A DNA stretch of 20,179 nucleotides, from NCBI GenBank assembly GCA_009908925.1, contig JAAAOH010000178.1, forward strand, positions 1 through 20,179. The letters run 5' to 3'. Made by a program: the position numbers and the translations under genes. This DNA is from Spirochaetota bacterium. Its GTDB lineage: Bacteria > Spirochaetota > Spirochaetia > DSM-27196 > PWMO01. The notes beneath the pieces are model-generated. The model saw nothing but the letters and a program-made list of their open reading frames with translations, did no database searches and was not told where the DNA came from. Each line of letters begins with the position of its first letter. Within the stretch, counting starts at the first letter, position 1. Positions 8,082-15,214 of this stretch are shown in pieces.

Positions 8082-9788
8082 CTACTCCTCCATCAGCCAG
8101 GTGCGAATAAGCTGTGCGACGTCCTCCGGATGCTCCCGCGCCATATTGATGGCATTCTCCTGGAGCTCCATCCTGGCTCGTTCCTCCACCGACATCTCCA
8201 CTTCCTCGCCTTCTTCCTCGGCGCTGCGGAGTGCCTGCTCGCGCATGGCCTGATGCTGCCGTGCAAGCTCCTCCTCGCGGAGGCGGCGCCGACGTTCGAT
8301 CTCACGCGAAATCAGGCGGAAGACGATAAAGGCGAGAAGGAGGCCCGCAAGACCGATCAGGGAATAGAGCACGATCATCTGAATCTGCTGGCGCCGTCTC
8401 ACGGCCGCGTCCTCTTCCTCGTGCTCATCGGTTCGATCGAATTGTACATGTCGCACGGTGACCGAGTCGCCGCGCTGCTCGTTGAATCCGACCGCATCCT
8501 GCAGCAGATCCTCGGCTTTCGCGAGGTCCTCCTCGGTGATGGGTATGTATTCCCGGGCTATGCTGCCGTCGGGATTAATAACAACTTCTCCATTATCATT
8601 ATACTGCCACCGCCATATGCCGTCCAGCGCCACGCTCGCGGTGATCCGCTCAACCTTTGGGCTTCCCTCCTGCTGGGTGGTGCGGGTATTAACCTCGTTG
8701 TTGACCCGCTCCTCGTTGTTCGAGTAGCGCGCCATGAGATCCTGCAGATCCTTGTAGGCCGGCGGCGTCTGCCCCTCCTGTCCCGGGGGCCCCTCGGGAT
8801 TAAAGCCGGTGCCCTCGTAGTTCTCCGTTACGGTCTCCGTCGACCGTGGAATGGAGAGGACGAACTCCCGCTCGTCGAAGGGGGTACGCGGATTGTCTTC
8901 CGTGGTGACGATGGGAAAATGCTCGGTGGTCTCTGAGGTCTGCTTTCCCATGTCGAGCTCGGCGTCGATGTTCACGACCTCCACGCGGTCTTCCCCGTAG
9001 ATCTGCGCCAGTGCGTCGCGGATGGCATCGATGTAGCGCTGCTCCACGTCACGCTTGAGCTCGAGCTCGCGTTCGCGGAGGGTGAGCTCGTCGAGCTGCT
9101 CGAGGTTGTCGAAGTCGTTGAGCACCACGCCGCTGCGGTCCGTGATGGTGATGTTATCCGGTGCGAGGCCTTCCACGGCGAACCGGATAAGCCGCTGTAT
9201 GCCCTCGACTTTCTGCCGGTTCTCGCGGATGTCACTTCCGGGCTTGGGGGAGAGAATGACCGAGGCGGTTACCGGATCCTGCTCCTCTTCGAAGAGCTCC
9301 TGCTCGGGGATGACAAGGTTGACGCTGGCCGAGTCTACGTCATCGAGAGCCTCGATATGCTGCTCGAGCTGACGTGTGATGGAGCGCTGCAGATTCACGT
9401 TCCGCTCGAAGTCGGTCTGCGTCCACCGCTCCATGTCGAAGAGCTCCCAGGGGTCGGTCTGCTGGGGGATGAGATCGTATCGGGTCAGGATGCCTCGTGC
9501 ACGGCGCGCGGTGCGCTCGTCGTCGACCGTCACCCGCATGTCAGTGGTGATTTCGTACTCGATGCCTTCCTGATCCAGTCGCGTGGCGATCCGGTCGAGT
9601 GTCTCCTGATCCTGCACCGGACGCGTCAGCACGGGCTCACTCGTCGGCTGTGCGCTGAAAATCACCAGCAGCACAAGACCGAGCGCGGCGCCGCCTACCA
9701 CGGCAAAGAGTATCACCTTCTGAACCGTGCTCCACTTGCCCCAGAGCTCCCGGATCTGCGACACGAGTCGCTTAAGCCATTCGTTCAT
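8082..9788 (-). CDS. fliF: Flagellar MS-ring protein FliF
   Basis: FliF builds the MS ring in the inner membrane, the base on which rod, switch and export gate assemble. From the chosen ATG it has 568 residues. The first transmembrane segment is at about 26-46 (VILFAVVGGAALGLVLLVIF), the periplasmic ring-building domains include LEQHIEALDDVDSASVNLVI and SVILSPKPGSDI, the second transmembrane segment is at about 472-493 (IVLYSLIGLAGLLLAFIVF), and the C-terminal FliG-binding tail reads NMAREHPEDVAQLIRTWLME. I chose the ATG at 9788 because GGGAGGGG sits 3 nt before it; the GTG at 9806 would place that site inside the gene. A 41-nt gap separates it from fliE, one of the larger spacers inside the flagellar cluster. 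Confidence 0.97.
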   Translation of the reverse strand: MNEWLKRLVSQIRELWGKWSTVQKVILFAVVGGAALGLVLLVIFSAQPTSEPVLTRPVQDQETLDRIATRLDQEGIEYEITTDMRVTVDDERTARRARGILTRYDLIPQQTDPWELFDMERWTQTDFERNVNLQRSITRQLEQHIEALDDVDSASVNLVIPEQELFEEEQDPVTASVILSPKPGSDIRENRQKVEGIQRLIRFAVEGLAPDNITITDRSGVVLNDFDNLEQLDELTLRERELELKRDVEQRYIDAIRDALAQIYGEDRVEVVNIDAELDMGKQTSETTEHFPIVTTEDNPRTPFDEREFVLSIPRSTETVTENYEGTGFNPEGPPGQEGQTPPAYKDLQDLMARYSNNEERVNNEVNTRTTQQEGSPKVERITASVALDGIWRWQYNDNGEVVINPDGSIAREYIPITEEDLAKAEDLLQDAVGFNEQRGDSVTVRHVQFDRTDEHEEEDAAVRRRQQIQMIVLYSLIGLAGLLLAFIVFRLISREIERRRRLREEELARQHQAMREQALRSAEEEGEEVEMSVEERARMELQENAINMAREHPEDVAQLIRTWLMEE

Positions 9789-9829
9789 GTTCCCCTCCCA
9801 GGACACCTACCTATATCATCACTACCGAG

Positions 9830-10153
9830 CTATCGCAGTGAGGTTATCTCCCGATACCCCTGAATCACGCGGTCCACCACGTTCTTTGTGATGGAGAGCG
9901 AAAGATTCGCCTTTGCCGCCGCGATGGTCACGTCGTGCGTGTCCACCGCATCGGGATTGATCACTGCCTGTACCGCCAGATTGGCGTGGTCTTTCTGTGC
10001 CTGATTCACATCGCCGAGGCTCGACATGAGCATCTCGTCGAAGTTCCGCTGCTGCGTCTGCGGCGGAGCATCACCGGCGCCCGCGAAATGGCGGGCGTTG
10101 GTGCGCTCGAGCCTGAACAGATCTCCCGTTACCTCTACCGGTGAAAACGTCAT
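9830..10153 (-). CDS. fliE: Flagellar hook-basal body complex protein FliE
   Basis: FliE joins the MS ring and export gate to the proximal rod. The 107-residue product has the usual FliE length. The conserved C-terminal half is clear: NFDEMLMSSLGDVNQAQKDH, then INPDAVDTHDVTIAAAKANL and a final SLSITKNVVDRVIQGYREI. The first about 35 residues are variable, as in other FliE proteins. The ATG at 10153 lies 4 nt after the flgC stop. Confidence 0.96.
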   Translation of the reverse strand: MTFSPVEVTGDLFRLERTNARHFAGAGDAPPQTQQRNFDEMLMSSLGDVNQAQKDHANLAVQAVINPDAVDTHDVTIAAAKANLSLSITKNVVDRVIQGYREITSLR

Positions 10154-10157
10154 TTAC

Positions 10158-10616
10158 CTACCTCCCGATATCGAGGGCGCGCTGAAACATGGTCTTCGCG
10201 CCGTTTATGACCTGTACGTTTGCCTCATAGGAACGCGAGGCGGAGATCATGTCGACCATCTCCTCCACCACGTTCACGTTCGGCATCTCAACGTACCCCT
10301 CCCTGGGTCCGGACTTGATGGCATCAGGGTGGGTGGGGTCGTACTTGAGCTTGGGCTCCGAATCGAGATCCTTCTGGATCTCGGTCACCCGTACGCCGCG
10401 CCCCACCCCGTTATCGAGGCGACCGGGCACGAAGCTACCGCGGTAGTAGGGCTGCTCCACGCGCGGTCGGAAGATCACCCTGCTGCGGCGGAACGGACCG
10501 CCCTCGGTCGTCCGCGTCGTGTTCACGTTGGCGATATTGTTCGAAATCACATCCTGCCTGAGGCGCTGGGCCGTCAGGCCGGTTGCTGCCGTGTTGATGC
10601 TCGAAAACAGTCCCAT
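10158..10616 (-). CDS. flgC: Flagellar proximal rod protein FlgC
   Basis: FlgC is one of the proximal rod subunits. The 152-residue product starts with the rod signature (MGLFSSINTAATGLTAQRLR, then DVISNNIANVNTTRT) and ends with the matching C-terminal coiled helix (NVVEEMVDMISASRSYEANV, then NGAKTMFQRALDIGR). The middle holds GYVEMPNVNV, typical of FlgC. It begins 14 nt after flgB, and the flgB-flgC-fliE order is standard for spirochaetes. Confidence 0.97.
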   Translation of the reverse strand: MGLFSSINTAATGLTAQRLRQDVISNNIANVNTTRTTEGGPFRRSRVIFRPRVEQPYYRGSFVPGRLDNGVGRGVRVTEIQKDLDSEPKLKYDPTHPDAIKSGPREGYVEMPNVNVVEEMVDMISASRSYEANVQVINGAKTMFQRALDIGR

Positions 10617-10630
10617 ATCTCATTCACCCC

Positions 10631-11053
10631 TTATCGCAGTACCAGGTTCAGTTGACTGAACTTCGCCCGCACAGCATCGGTCATGAGCGTGTACAGCAGC
10701 TGATTGTTCAGAAGCTCCATGGACTCCTGTTCGATATCCACGTTGTTCCCGTTGTTCTTGGCCGTCGTCTGATAGTCAAGGATCCGCTGCGGGCTCACAT
10801 TTCTGTAGTCCACCGGGCGATCGAACGGAATGTGGCGCTCGTTGGTGAGGGCCGCCGGGAAGGATCGCTGTGCGCGCTGCTCGGACTCGAGCGCATCGCG
10901 CAGCGATGTCTCGAAGTTGACCTCGGAGCGCTTGAAGTTCGGCGTATCCGAGTTTGCTATGTTGTTTGCAATCACGTCCTGCCTGAGCAGGCTCACGTCC
11001 ATCGATCTCTGGAGGACGTCTACGGTTCGTCCGAATGTGCTGTTCAGGAACAT
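10631..11053 (-). CDS. flgB: Flagellar proximal rod protein FlgB
   Basis: FlgB is a proximal rod subunit and the first gene of the flagellar cluster here. The 140-residue product has the conserved DVIANNIANSDTPNFKRSEV block (about 26-45) and a C-terminal helix NVDIEQESMELLNNQLLYT. The ATG at 11053 has GAGGAG and a nearer GTGGAG upstream, and it follows a 163-nt gap after hslU. In Borrelia this gene gives its name to the large motility operon. Whether transcription starts in the gap here or reads through from hslVU cannot be decided from sequence alone. Confidence 0.97.
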   Translation of the reverse strand: MFLNSTFGRTVDVLQRSMDVSLLRQDVIANNIANSDTPNFKRSEVNFETSLRDALESEQRAQRSFPAALTNERHIPFDRPVDYRNVSPQRILDYQTTAKNNGNNVDIEQESMELLNNQLLYTLMTDAVRAKFSQLNLVLR

Positions 11054-11127
11054 CTTGCTCCACTCCTCTGTCTCGAATTTCGGACGATGGAGCAGGGACG
11101 CTGAGTGTTAATCGTGATGTGTGTCAA
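11044..11127 (-). CDS. Possible 27-residue leader peptide upstream of flgB
   Basis: A TTG at 11127 opens a 27-codon frame (reading MTHITINTQRPC at its start if initiated with Met) that ends in TGA overlapping the first 10 nt of flgB. It would be ignored but for the sequence before it: CACTGGGAGGGGAACGAAG, a strong Shine-Dalgarno-like run 7 nt from the TTG. The same CACTGGGAGGGGA block precedes ftsZ, and CCTGGGAGGGGAAC precedes fliF. No family is recognised. The overlap with flgB would allow coupled translation or leader control. It may equally be a chance frame, or the GA-rich run may serve another purpose. Confidence 0.3.
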   Translation of the reverse strand: MTHITINTQRPCSIVRNSRQRSGARCS

Positions 11128-11216
11128 CTTCGTTCCCCTCCCAGTGAACGATTCTCACCGTTCCGGGCCGCAGCCCGGCGTTGAGGCCTGCGCATCGCGG
11201 GCCTCGCTGACGCCCG
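11054..11216 (-). promoter_or_regulatory. hslU-flgB intergenic region, likely control region of the flagellar cluster
   Basis: This 163-nt gap is the only substantial non-coding stretch in the window. In transcription order it holds three GC-rich hairpins (11217-11163), a Shine-Dalgarno-like GGGAGGGG, a TTGACA at 11127-11122, and then the flgB leader. TTGACA matches a sigma70 -35 box, but I find no acceptable -10 box 15-19 nt downstream, and no sigma28-type TAAA...GCCGATAA. A promoter is likely from context, but its position is unresolved. Confidence 0.4.
11163..11178 (-). terminator. GC hairpin C in the hslU-flgB gap (possible terminator, no U tract)
   Basis: Read on the minus strand, CCGGGC-TGCG-GCCCGG forms a perfect 6-bp stem with a 4-nt loop. 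It is followed by AACGG rather than a run of T, so it does not meet the rule for an intrinsic terminator. It may instead protect or punctuate the transcript between hslU and flgB. Confidence 0.35.
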
Positions 11217-11217
11217 C
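11183..11217 (-). repeat. Two mutually exclusive GC hairpins directly after hslU
   Basis: On the minus strand, hairpin A pairs GCGGGC (11217-11212) with GCCCGC (11202-11197) across a 9-nt loop. Hairpin B pairs GAGGCC (11205-11200) with GGCCTC (11188-11183), with an inner GCG-ATG-CGC extension separated by one C-A mismatch. They share 11197-11205, so only one can form at a time. Neither is followed by a T run. The compact palindromic layout resembles REP-like intergenic elements, but copy number cannot be judged from one window. Confidence 0.4.
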
Positions 11218-12686
11218 TACAGAATGTAGCGGGACAAATCCTGGTCCTGAACGACGTCGCTCAGGCGTTCCTTTACGTATTCGGGCGTGATCGGCACCTT
11301 CTGCCCCTTCAGGTCGGTGGCAGTAAAGGAGAGCTCCTCGAGGAGCAGCTCCATGATGGTGTGCAGACGGCGAGCCCCGATATTCTCGGTCCGCGAGTTC
11401 ACGTCCGCGGCGATCTCGGAGAGCTCCTGTATCGCGTCGTCGGTGAAGTCGATTTCCACCCCTTCGGTCTTGAGGAGCTCGGTGTACTGTCGGATGAGCG
11501 CGTTCTGCGGCTGGGTCAGGATCCGCACGAAATCGCCGGCTCCCAGCGCCTCGAGCTCAACCCGCAGCGGAAAGCGTCCCTGCAGCTCCGGTATGAGGTC
11601 GCTCGGCTTGGACGCATGAAAGGCACCGGCTGCGATGAAGAGGATGTGCGAGGTGTTCACCATCCCGTACTTCGTGTTGACGGTGCTGCCCTCCACGATG
11701 GGCAGAATGTCCCGTTGCACGCCCTCACGGCTCACATCCACGCCGGACCGATTCTCCTTGGCCGCGATCTTGTCGATCTCGTCGATGAATACGATTCCCA
11801 TCTGCTCGACCCGCTGCTTGGCGAGGTCATTCACCCGATCCTGGTCCACGAGCTTGTCCATCTCTTCCTGCAGGATGATCTCGCGCGCGTTTTTGACCGT
11901 GGTCCGCTTTTTCTTCTTCTTTCCGCCAAAAAGATTTCCGAGATTGCCGAGGTTGAGGTCCATTTCCTCGAAATTGCTGCCCGAGAATATCTCGATGGCC
12001 GGGAACCCGCCGCCGCCGGAGACCTGAACCTCGACTTCTTTGTCGTCGAGGTCGCCCTTTCGCAGTTTGTCGCGGAACTTTTCCCGAGTGGCGCTGGAAC
12101 TGCCCGCGCTGCTGCTCGCCGCAGCACCGTCGTCGGGTGCCGGCGGCTGGAATCCGGCAGCCGGCGGCTGCCCGGCTGTGCCGCTCCCGGCGCCCGTGCC
12201 GCTCCCGGCGCCGGCGCTTCCCGGGCCGCCGCCCTGCGACTGCTGATCGCGTCCCTTCACGCCCGGCAGAAGGAGGTCCAGCAGCTGCTCCTCGGTGCGC
12301 TTCTCTGCCTCCTCGCGCACCTCCTCCTGGAGCTCGGCCTTTACGATGGAGACCGCGTTGGCCGTAAGGTCACGGATCATCGATTCCACATCGCGGCCCA
12401 CGTAGCCGACTTCGGTATACTTCGTCGCCTCGACCTTGATGAAGGGCGCACCGGTAAGCTTCGAGAGCCGGCGGGCGATTTCGGTCTTGCCGACGCCCGT
12501 CGGACCGATCATGATGATGTTTTTCGGTGCGACCTCGTCCTTGAGCTCCTCAGGCAGACGCTGTCGCCTGACGCGATTTCTCAGGGCGATGGCGACGGCC
12601 TTCTTGGCCTTCTCCTGCCCGATGATGAACTTGTCGAGCTCCAGGACGATTTCAGCGGGAGTCAGCTCGTGCAGGTCCCGTTTCAT
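11217..12686 (-). CDS. hslU: ATP-dependent protease ATPase subunit HslU (ClpY)
   Basis: HslU is the AAA+ unfoldase that feeds substrates to the HslV peptidase. The 489-residue product has LTPAEIVLELDKFIIGQEKA (8-27), Walker A GPTGVGKT (61-68), the pore motif region TKYTEVGYVGRDVESMIRDL, Walker B VFIDEIDK (299-306), and the conserved C-terminus ending LSRYIL, which inserts into HslV. E. coli HslU is 443 residues; the excess lies in the I domain, where about 150-200 is low-complexity Gly/Ser/Ala/Pro. The ATG at 12686 overlaps the hslV stop by 4 nt (ATGA) with GGAGGAA about 6 nt upstream. The frame is open further upstream, but that part is an hslV shadow. Confidence 0.97.
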   Translation of the reverse strand: MKRDLHELTPAEIVLELDKFIIGQEKAKKAVAIALRNRVRRQRLPEELKDEVAPKNIIMIGPTGVGKTEIARRLSKLTGAPFIKVEATKYTEVGYVGRDVESMIRDLTANAVSIVKAELQEEVREEAEKRTEEQLLDLLLPGVKGRDQQSQGGGPGSAGAGSGTGAGSGTAGQPPAAGFQPPAPDDGAAASSSAGSSSATREKFRDKLRKGDLDDKEVEVQVSGGGGFPAIEIFSGSNFEEMDLNLGNLGNLFGGKKKKKRTTVKNAREIILQEEMDKLVDQDRVNDLAKQRVEQMGIVFIDEIDKIAAKENRSGVDVSREGVQRDILPIVEGSTVNTKYGMVNTSHILFIAAGAFHASKPSDLIPELQGRFPLRVELEALGAGDFVRILTQPQNALIRQYTELLKTEGVEIDFTDDAIQELSEIAADVNSRTENIGARRLHTIMELLLEELSFTATDLKGQKVPITPEYVKERLSDVVQDQDLSRYIL

Positions 12687-13243
12687 GACAATTCCTCCAG
12701 CACGATGTTGTCGTTGGTGTAGATGCAGATTCCCGCGGCAATCTCCATCGCGCGTCGGGCGATTGCGGCGGCATCGAGGTCTGAGCCACCGAGAAGCGCG
12801 AGTGCCGCGGCGTAGGCGTACTGGCCGCCGGAGCCGATGGCAATTGCGCCCTCGTCCGGCTCGATGACATCGCCGTTCCCGGAGATGAGCAGAATGCGCT
12901 CCCTGTCGCCAACCAGCAGCAGCGCTTCGAGACGGCGGAGCATTCGGTCGGTCCGCCACTCTTTGGCAAGCTCCACGGCAGCCCGCGTGAGGTCACCACT
13001 GAACTCCTTTATCTTGGCCTCAAAGCGCTCGAAGAGCGTAAATGCGTCGGCGGTGGCCCCGGCGAAACCGACGATTATGTTTCCATCGTAAATCGTGCGG
13101 ACTTTGCGGGCGCTGCCCTTCATGACCGTCTCGCCCATCGTGACCTGTCCGTCGCCGGCGACGGCAAGCTTTCCGTCGCGCTGCACGGCTATGACGGTCG
13201 TGGCGTGCATCCCGCTGTCCCGACTGTTGCTATTTCGATTCAT
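12683..13243 (-). CDS. hslV: ATP-dependent protease peptidase subunit HslV (ClpQ)
   Basis: HslV is the proteasome-beta-like N-terminal threonine peptidase of the HslVU complex. From the chosen start it has 186 residues: HATTVIAVQRDGKLAVAGDG, VTMGETVMKG, VGFAGATADAFTLFERFEAK, KEWRTDRMLRRLEALLLV, AIGSGGQYAYAAALALL and ICIYTNDNIVLEEL. The nucleophile should be the Thr exposed after processing, here Thr15. The ATG at 13243 leaves a 14-residue leader before Thr15, longer than usual. A later ATG at 13210 would leave only Met-His-Ala but has a poor ribosome site; AGAGGA lies about 10 nt before the ATG at 13243. The gene overlaps the xerC end by 14 nt. Confidence 0.96.
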   Translation of the reverse strand: MNRNSNSRDSGMHATTVIAVQRDGKLAVAGDGQVTMGETVMKGSARKVRTIYDGNIIVGFAGATADAFTLFERFEAKIKEFSGDLTRAAVELAKEWRTDRMLRRLEALLLVGDRERILLISGNGDVIEPDEGAIAIGSGGQYAYAAALALLGGSDLDAAAIARRAMEIAAGICIYTNDNIVLEELS

Positions 13244-14186
13244 CGTGCCTATTCCTCTTGTCTCCCGCAGCGGACATCGCCCCATGCGGGTGCGCCTCGG
13301 CGTAGATTTGTTTCAGCCGCCCCAGACCGAGATGGGTGTACACCTGCGTTGTGGAGAGCTTCGCGTGCCCGAGAAGCTCCTGAACGACCCGGATATCGGC
13401 GCCACGCTCCAGGAGATGAGTCGCGAAGGTGTGCCGCAGGGTATGCGGTGAGGCGTGCTTGGTGATGCCTGCCTCCTGGATGCGTTTTTCCAGTATCAAC
13501 GCTACGCCTCGGCCTGTCAAACGCCGGCCCTGGGCGTTGAGGAAGAGAGCCTGAAGCTCACCCATGCCGCGACGCTGCAGCAGCGCCTGGCGCTCGGGCA
13601 GGTAGGATCGAAGCGCCCGGACCGCCCGGTCCCCGAGAAACACCAACCGATCCTTGCGACCCTTTCCGTGCACGAGCATGCGCCCGCGACCGATCTCGAC
13701 ATCGCCGAGATCCGCCGCGGTTAGCTCAGCGAGCCGGCACCCGGTGGAGTAGAGGATTTCAAAAATGGCTTTGTCCCGCAGGCTCTTGAAGTCGTCGCCG
13801 GTGATCCCCAGAAGGTTCTCGACCTCCTCGTCAAAGAGAAACCCCGGCAGGTCTCCTGAGCCTTTGAGACTCCGGATCTCGGCGGCGGGAGAGGTTTCGA
13901 GCACGTTGTGTTTGACCAGGAACCGGAAAAAACCCTTGAGCGCCGAGAGCATGCGGTTGATGCTGGCCCGAGAGAAGCCGCCGCGGGTCAGATTGGCGAC
14001 ATAGGCACGCAGGGTGTCACGGTCGATATCGTCAACCTCGTCCTGGTTCTCCCAGACCCACGAGAGGAAATCGCCTATATCTCGGCGGTAGGCACTCACC
14101 GTGGTGCCGGTCAGGTTGCGAACGCTCTCGAGGTATGCAAGATACTCTTCGGCCCGCTCCGACCAGCGCAGTTTCAGCTCAGCCAT
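13230..14186 (-). CDS. xerC: Tyrosine recombinase, XerC-like
   Basis: XerC with XerD resolves chromosome dimers at dif near the terminus during division. The 318-residue product has an N-terminal SAM-like core-binding domain (about 8-100) and a catalytic domain with Arg151 (STGCRLAEL), Lys175 (HGKGRKDRL), His248/Arg251 (HTLRHTFATHLL), His274 (LLGHAKLSTTQ) and nucleophile Tyr283, so the active site is complete. The ending RLKQIYAEAHPHG is more XerC-like; a 15-residue polar tail follows. The ATG at 14186 overlaps the dprA stop by 8 nt (ATGGCTGA). The frame is open far upstream, but that stretch is a shadow of dprA. Naming XerC rather than XerD rests on comparison with the second recombinase in the window. 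Confidence 0.9.
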   Translation of the reverse strand: MAELKLRWSERAEEYLAYLESVRNLTGTTVSAYRRDIGDFLSWVWENQDEVDDIDRDTLRAYVANLTRGGFSRASINRMLSALKGFFRFLVKHNVLETSPAAEIRSLKGSGDLPGFLFDEEVENLLGITGDDFKSLRDKAIFEILYSTGCRLAELTAADLGDVEIGRGRMLVHGKGRKDRLVFLGDRAVRALRSYLPERQALLQRRGMGELQALFLNAQGRRLTGRGVALILEKRIQEAGITKHASPHTLRHTFATHLLERGADIRVVQELLGHAKLSTTQVYTHLGLGRLKQIYAEAHPHGAMSAAGDKRNRHDESK

Positions 14187-15195
14187 GGTTGCCTCCCCTG
14201 AGCTCCGCCTCGAGCTCCAGTGCCAGTTGCATGCCGACGGGGGCGGGGCGTCCGTCCGCGCCGCCACCACCGGAGTCCTCACGGGCGCCGGCGCCCGCGC
14301 TGCCGGCGCCGCTGTTGCCCGCGCCCGCGGCCAGCCCCCACTCCTGCATGACGTCGGCCATGCCCGTGACGCCGGAGGCGCCGTCGGAAAGGAGCCCCCG
14401 CGCCCCCGCACCTCGCGGGCTCGTTTCGGAGACCCGGTGTACGAACAGGTCCCGGCCCTGGTCGAGAGCGTAGTCGGCGGTGATGAGCGCCCCGGAGCGC
14501 TCGGGTGCCTCCACCACGACGGTGCCGCGGGAGAGGCCGCTGATGATGCGGTTGCGTTCGGGGAAATTGAACTGCCGGGGAGGGGTTCCCGGCGGATACT
14601 CGCTGATGATCGAGCCGCCGCGCCCGACGATCTCCTCGGAAAGCATCCGGTTCTGTGCCGGGTAGATAATGTCGATGCCGCAACCGAGGACGGCGAGCGT
14701 CGGACCACGCCCTTCCACGGCGCCGCGATGTGCGGCGGTATCTATGCCGCGGGCAAGACCCGAGACGAGCGGGGCGCCGCACACGGCGGTCTCCCGCCCG
14801 AGAGCGTGAGCGGCGGCGCGACCCTCATGGCTGGGCGTACGGGTACCCACAACTGCGATCATGGTCTCGGTACTCGGAACGGGGTTCCCCACCACGAAGA
14901 GCACAAACGGCGGGTCGTAGATCTCTGCGAGCCACGGTGGATATGCCGGTTCTCCGAACATCAGGAGCGTCACCCGGCGCTGTTCGAGGAAGGCGGCGTC
15001 GCGATCGACGCGCGGTCCGAGCCGCCCGGGATCCCACTCTCGCGTCTTCAGACGCCTGCCGATGATGTCGCCGATGTCGTCACGCGAGAGCTTCAAAAGC
15101 GCATCGAGTGACGGCAGCGACCGATACAGGACGTGCTTTTCCTGTCCGCGAAGGAAGGTGAGGTGGCTGACTGCAAGCGCACGTTCGGTATCCAC
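14179..15195 (-). CDS. dprA: DNA-processing protein DprA (Smf)
   Basis: DprA binds incoming single-stranded DNA and loads RecA in natural transformation; the family is widespread even in bacteria not known to be competent. From the chosen start it has 338 residues. The Rossmann core shows VVGTRTPSHEGR (115-126), VSGLARGIDTAAHRGA (144-159), VLGCGIDIIYPAQN (169-182), GGSIISEYPPGTPP (193-206), FPERNRIISGLSRGTVVVEA (211-230) and SGALITADYALDQGRDLF. After about 290 the sequence becomes Gly/Ala-rich and no winged-helix domain is visible. The GTG at 15195 is a choice of convenience: it follows AGGAG by 10 nt and starts 19 nt after the lipoprotein stop. A more upstream ATG (15255) would overlap that gene by 41 nt. 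Confidence 0.92.
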   Translation of the reverse strand: MDTERALAVSHLTFLRGQEKHVLYRSLPSLDALLKLSRDDIGDIIGRRLKTREWDPGRLGPRVDRDAAFLEQRRVTLLMFGEPAYPPWLAEIYDPPFVLFVVGNPVPSTETMIAVVGTRTPSHEGRAAAHALGRETAVCGAPLVSGLARGIDTAAHRGAVEGRGPTLAVLGCGIDIIYPAQNRMLSEEIVGRGGSIISEYPPGTPPRQFNFPERNRIISGLSRGTVVVEAPERSGALITADYALDQGRDLFVHRVSETSPRGAGARGLLSDGASGVTGMADVMQEWGLAAGAGNSGAGSAGAGAREDSGGGGADGRPAPVGMQLALELEAELRGGNHG

Positions 15196-15214
15196 TGTAT
15201 CTGTTCTCCTGCCT

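Noticed and set aside
7548..8936. Plus-strand 462-codon open frame
   Set aside because: It lies opposite the 5' part of fliG and the 3' part of fliF, both unambiguous. The frame crosses the gene boundary and shows no domain.
11122..11127. TTGACA as a sigma70 -35 box for flgB
   Set aside because: No acceptable -10 box is found with 15-19 nt spacing, so I list only the region and not a promoter at this site.
11163..11178. Classical Rho-independent terminator after hslU
   Set aside because: The stem is good but no T run follows on the minus strand; it is kept only as a low-confidence hairpin.
11361..12722. Plus-strand 453-codon open frame
   Set aside because: It is a shadow of hslU and the end of hslV; no motif seen.
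14187..14708. Upstream extension of the xerC frame (about 174 codons)
   Set aside because: It runs through dprA in another frame and is Arg/Ser/Pro-rich without a domain; the conserved recombinase begins at the ATG at 14186.
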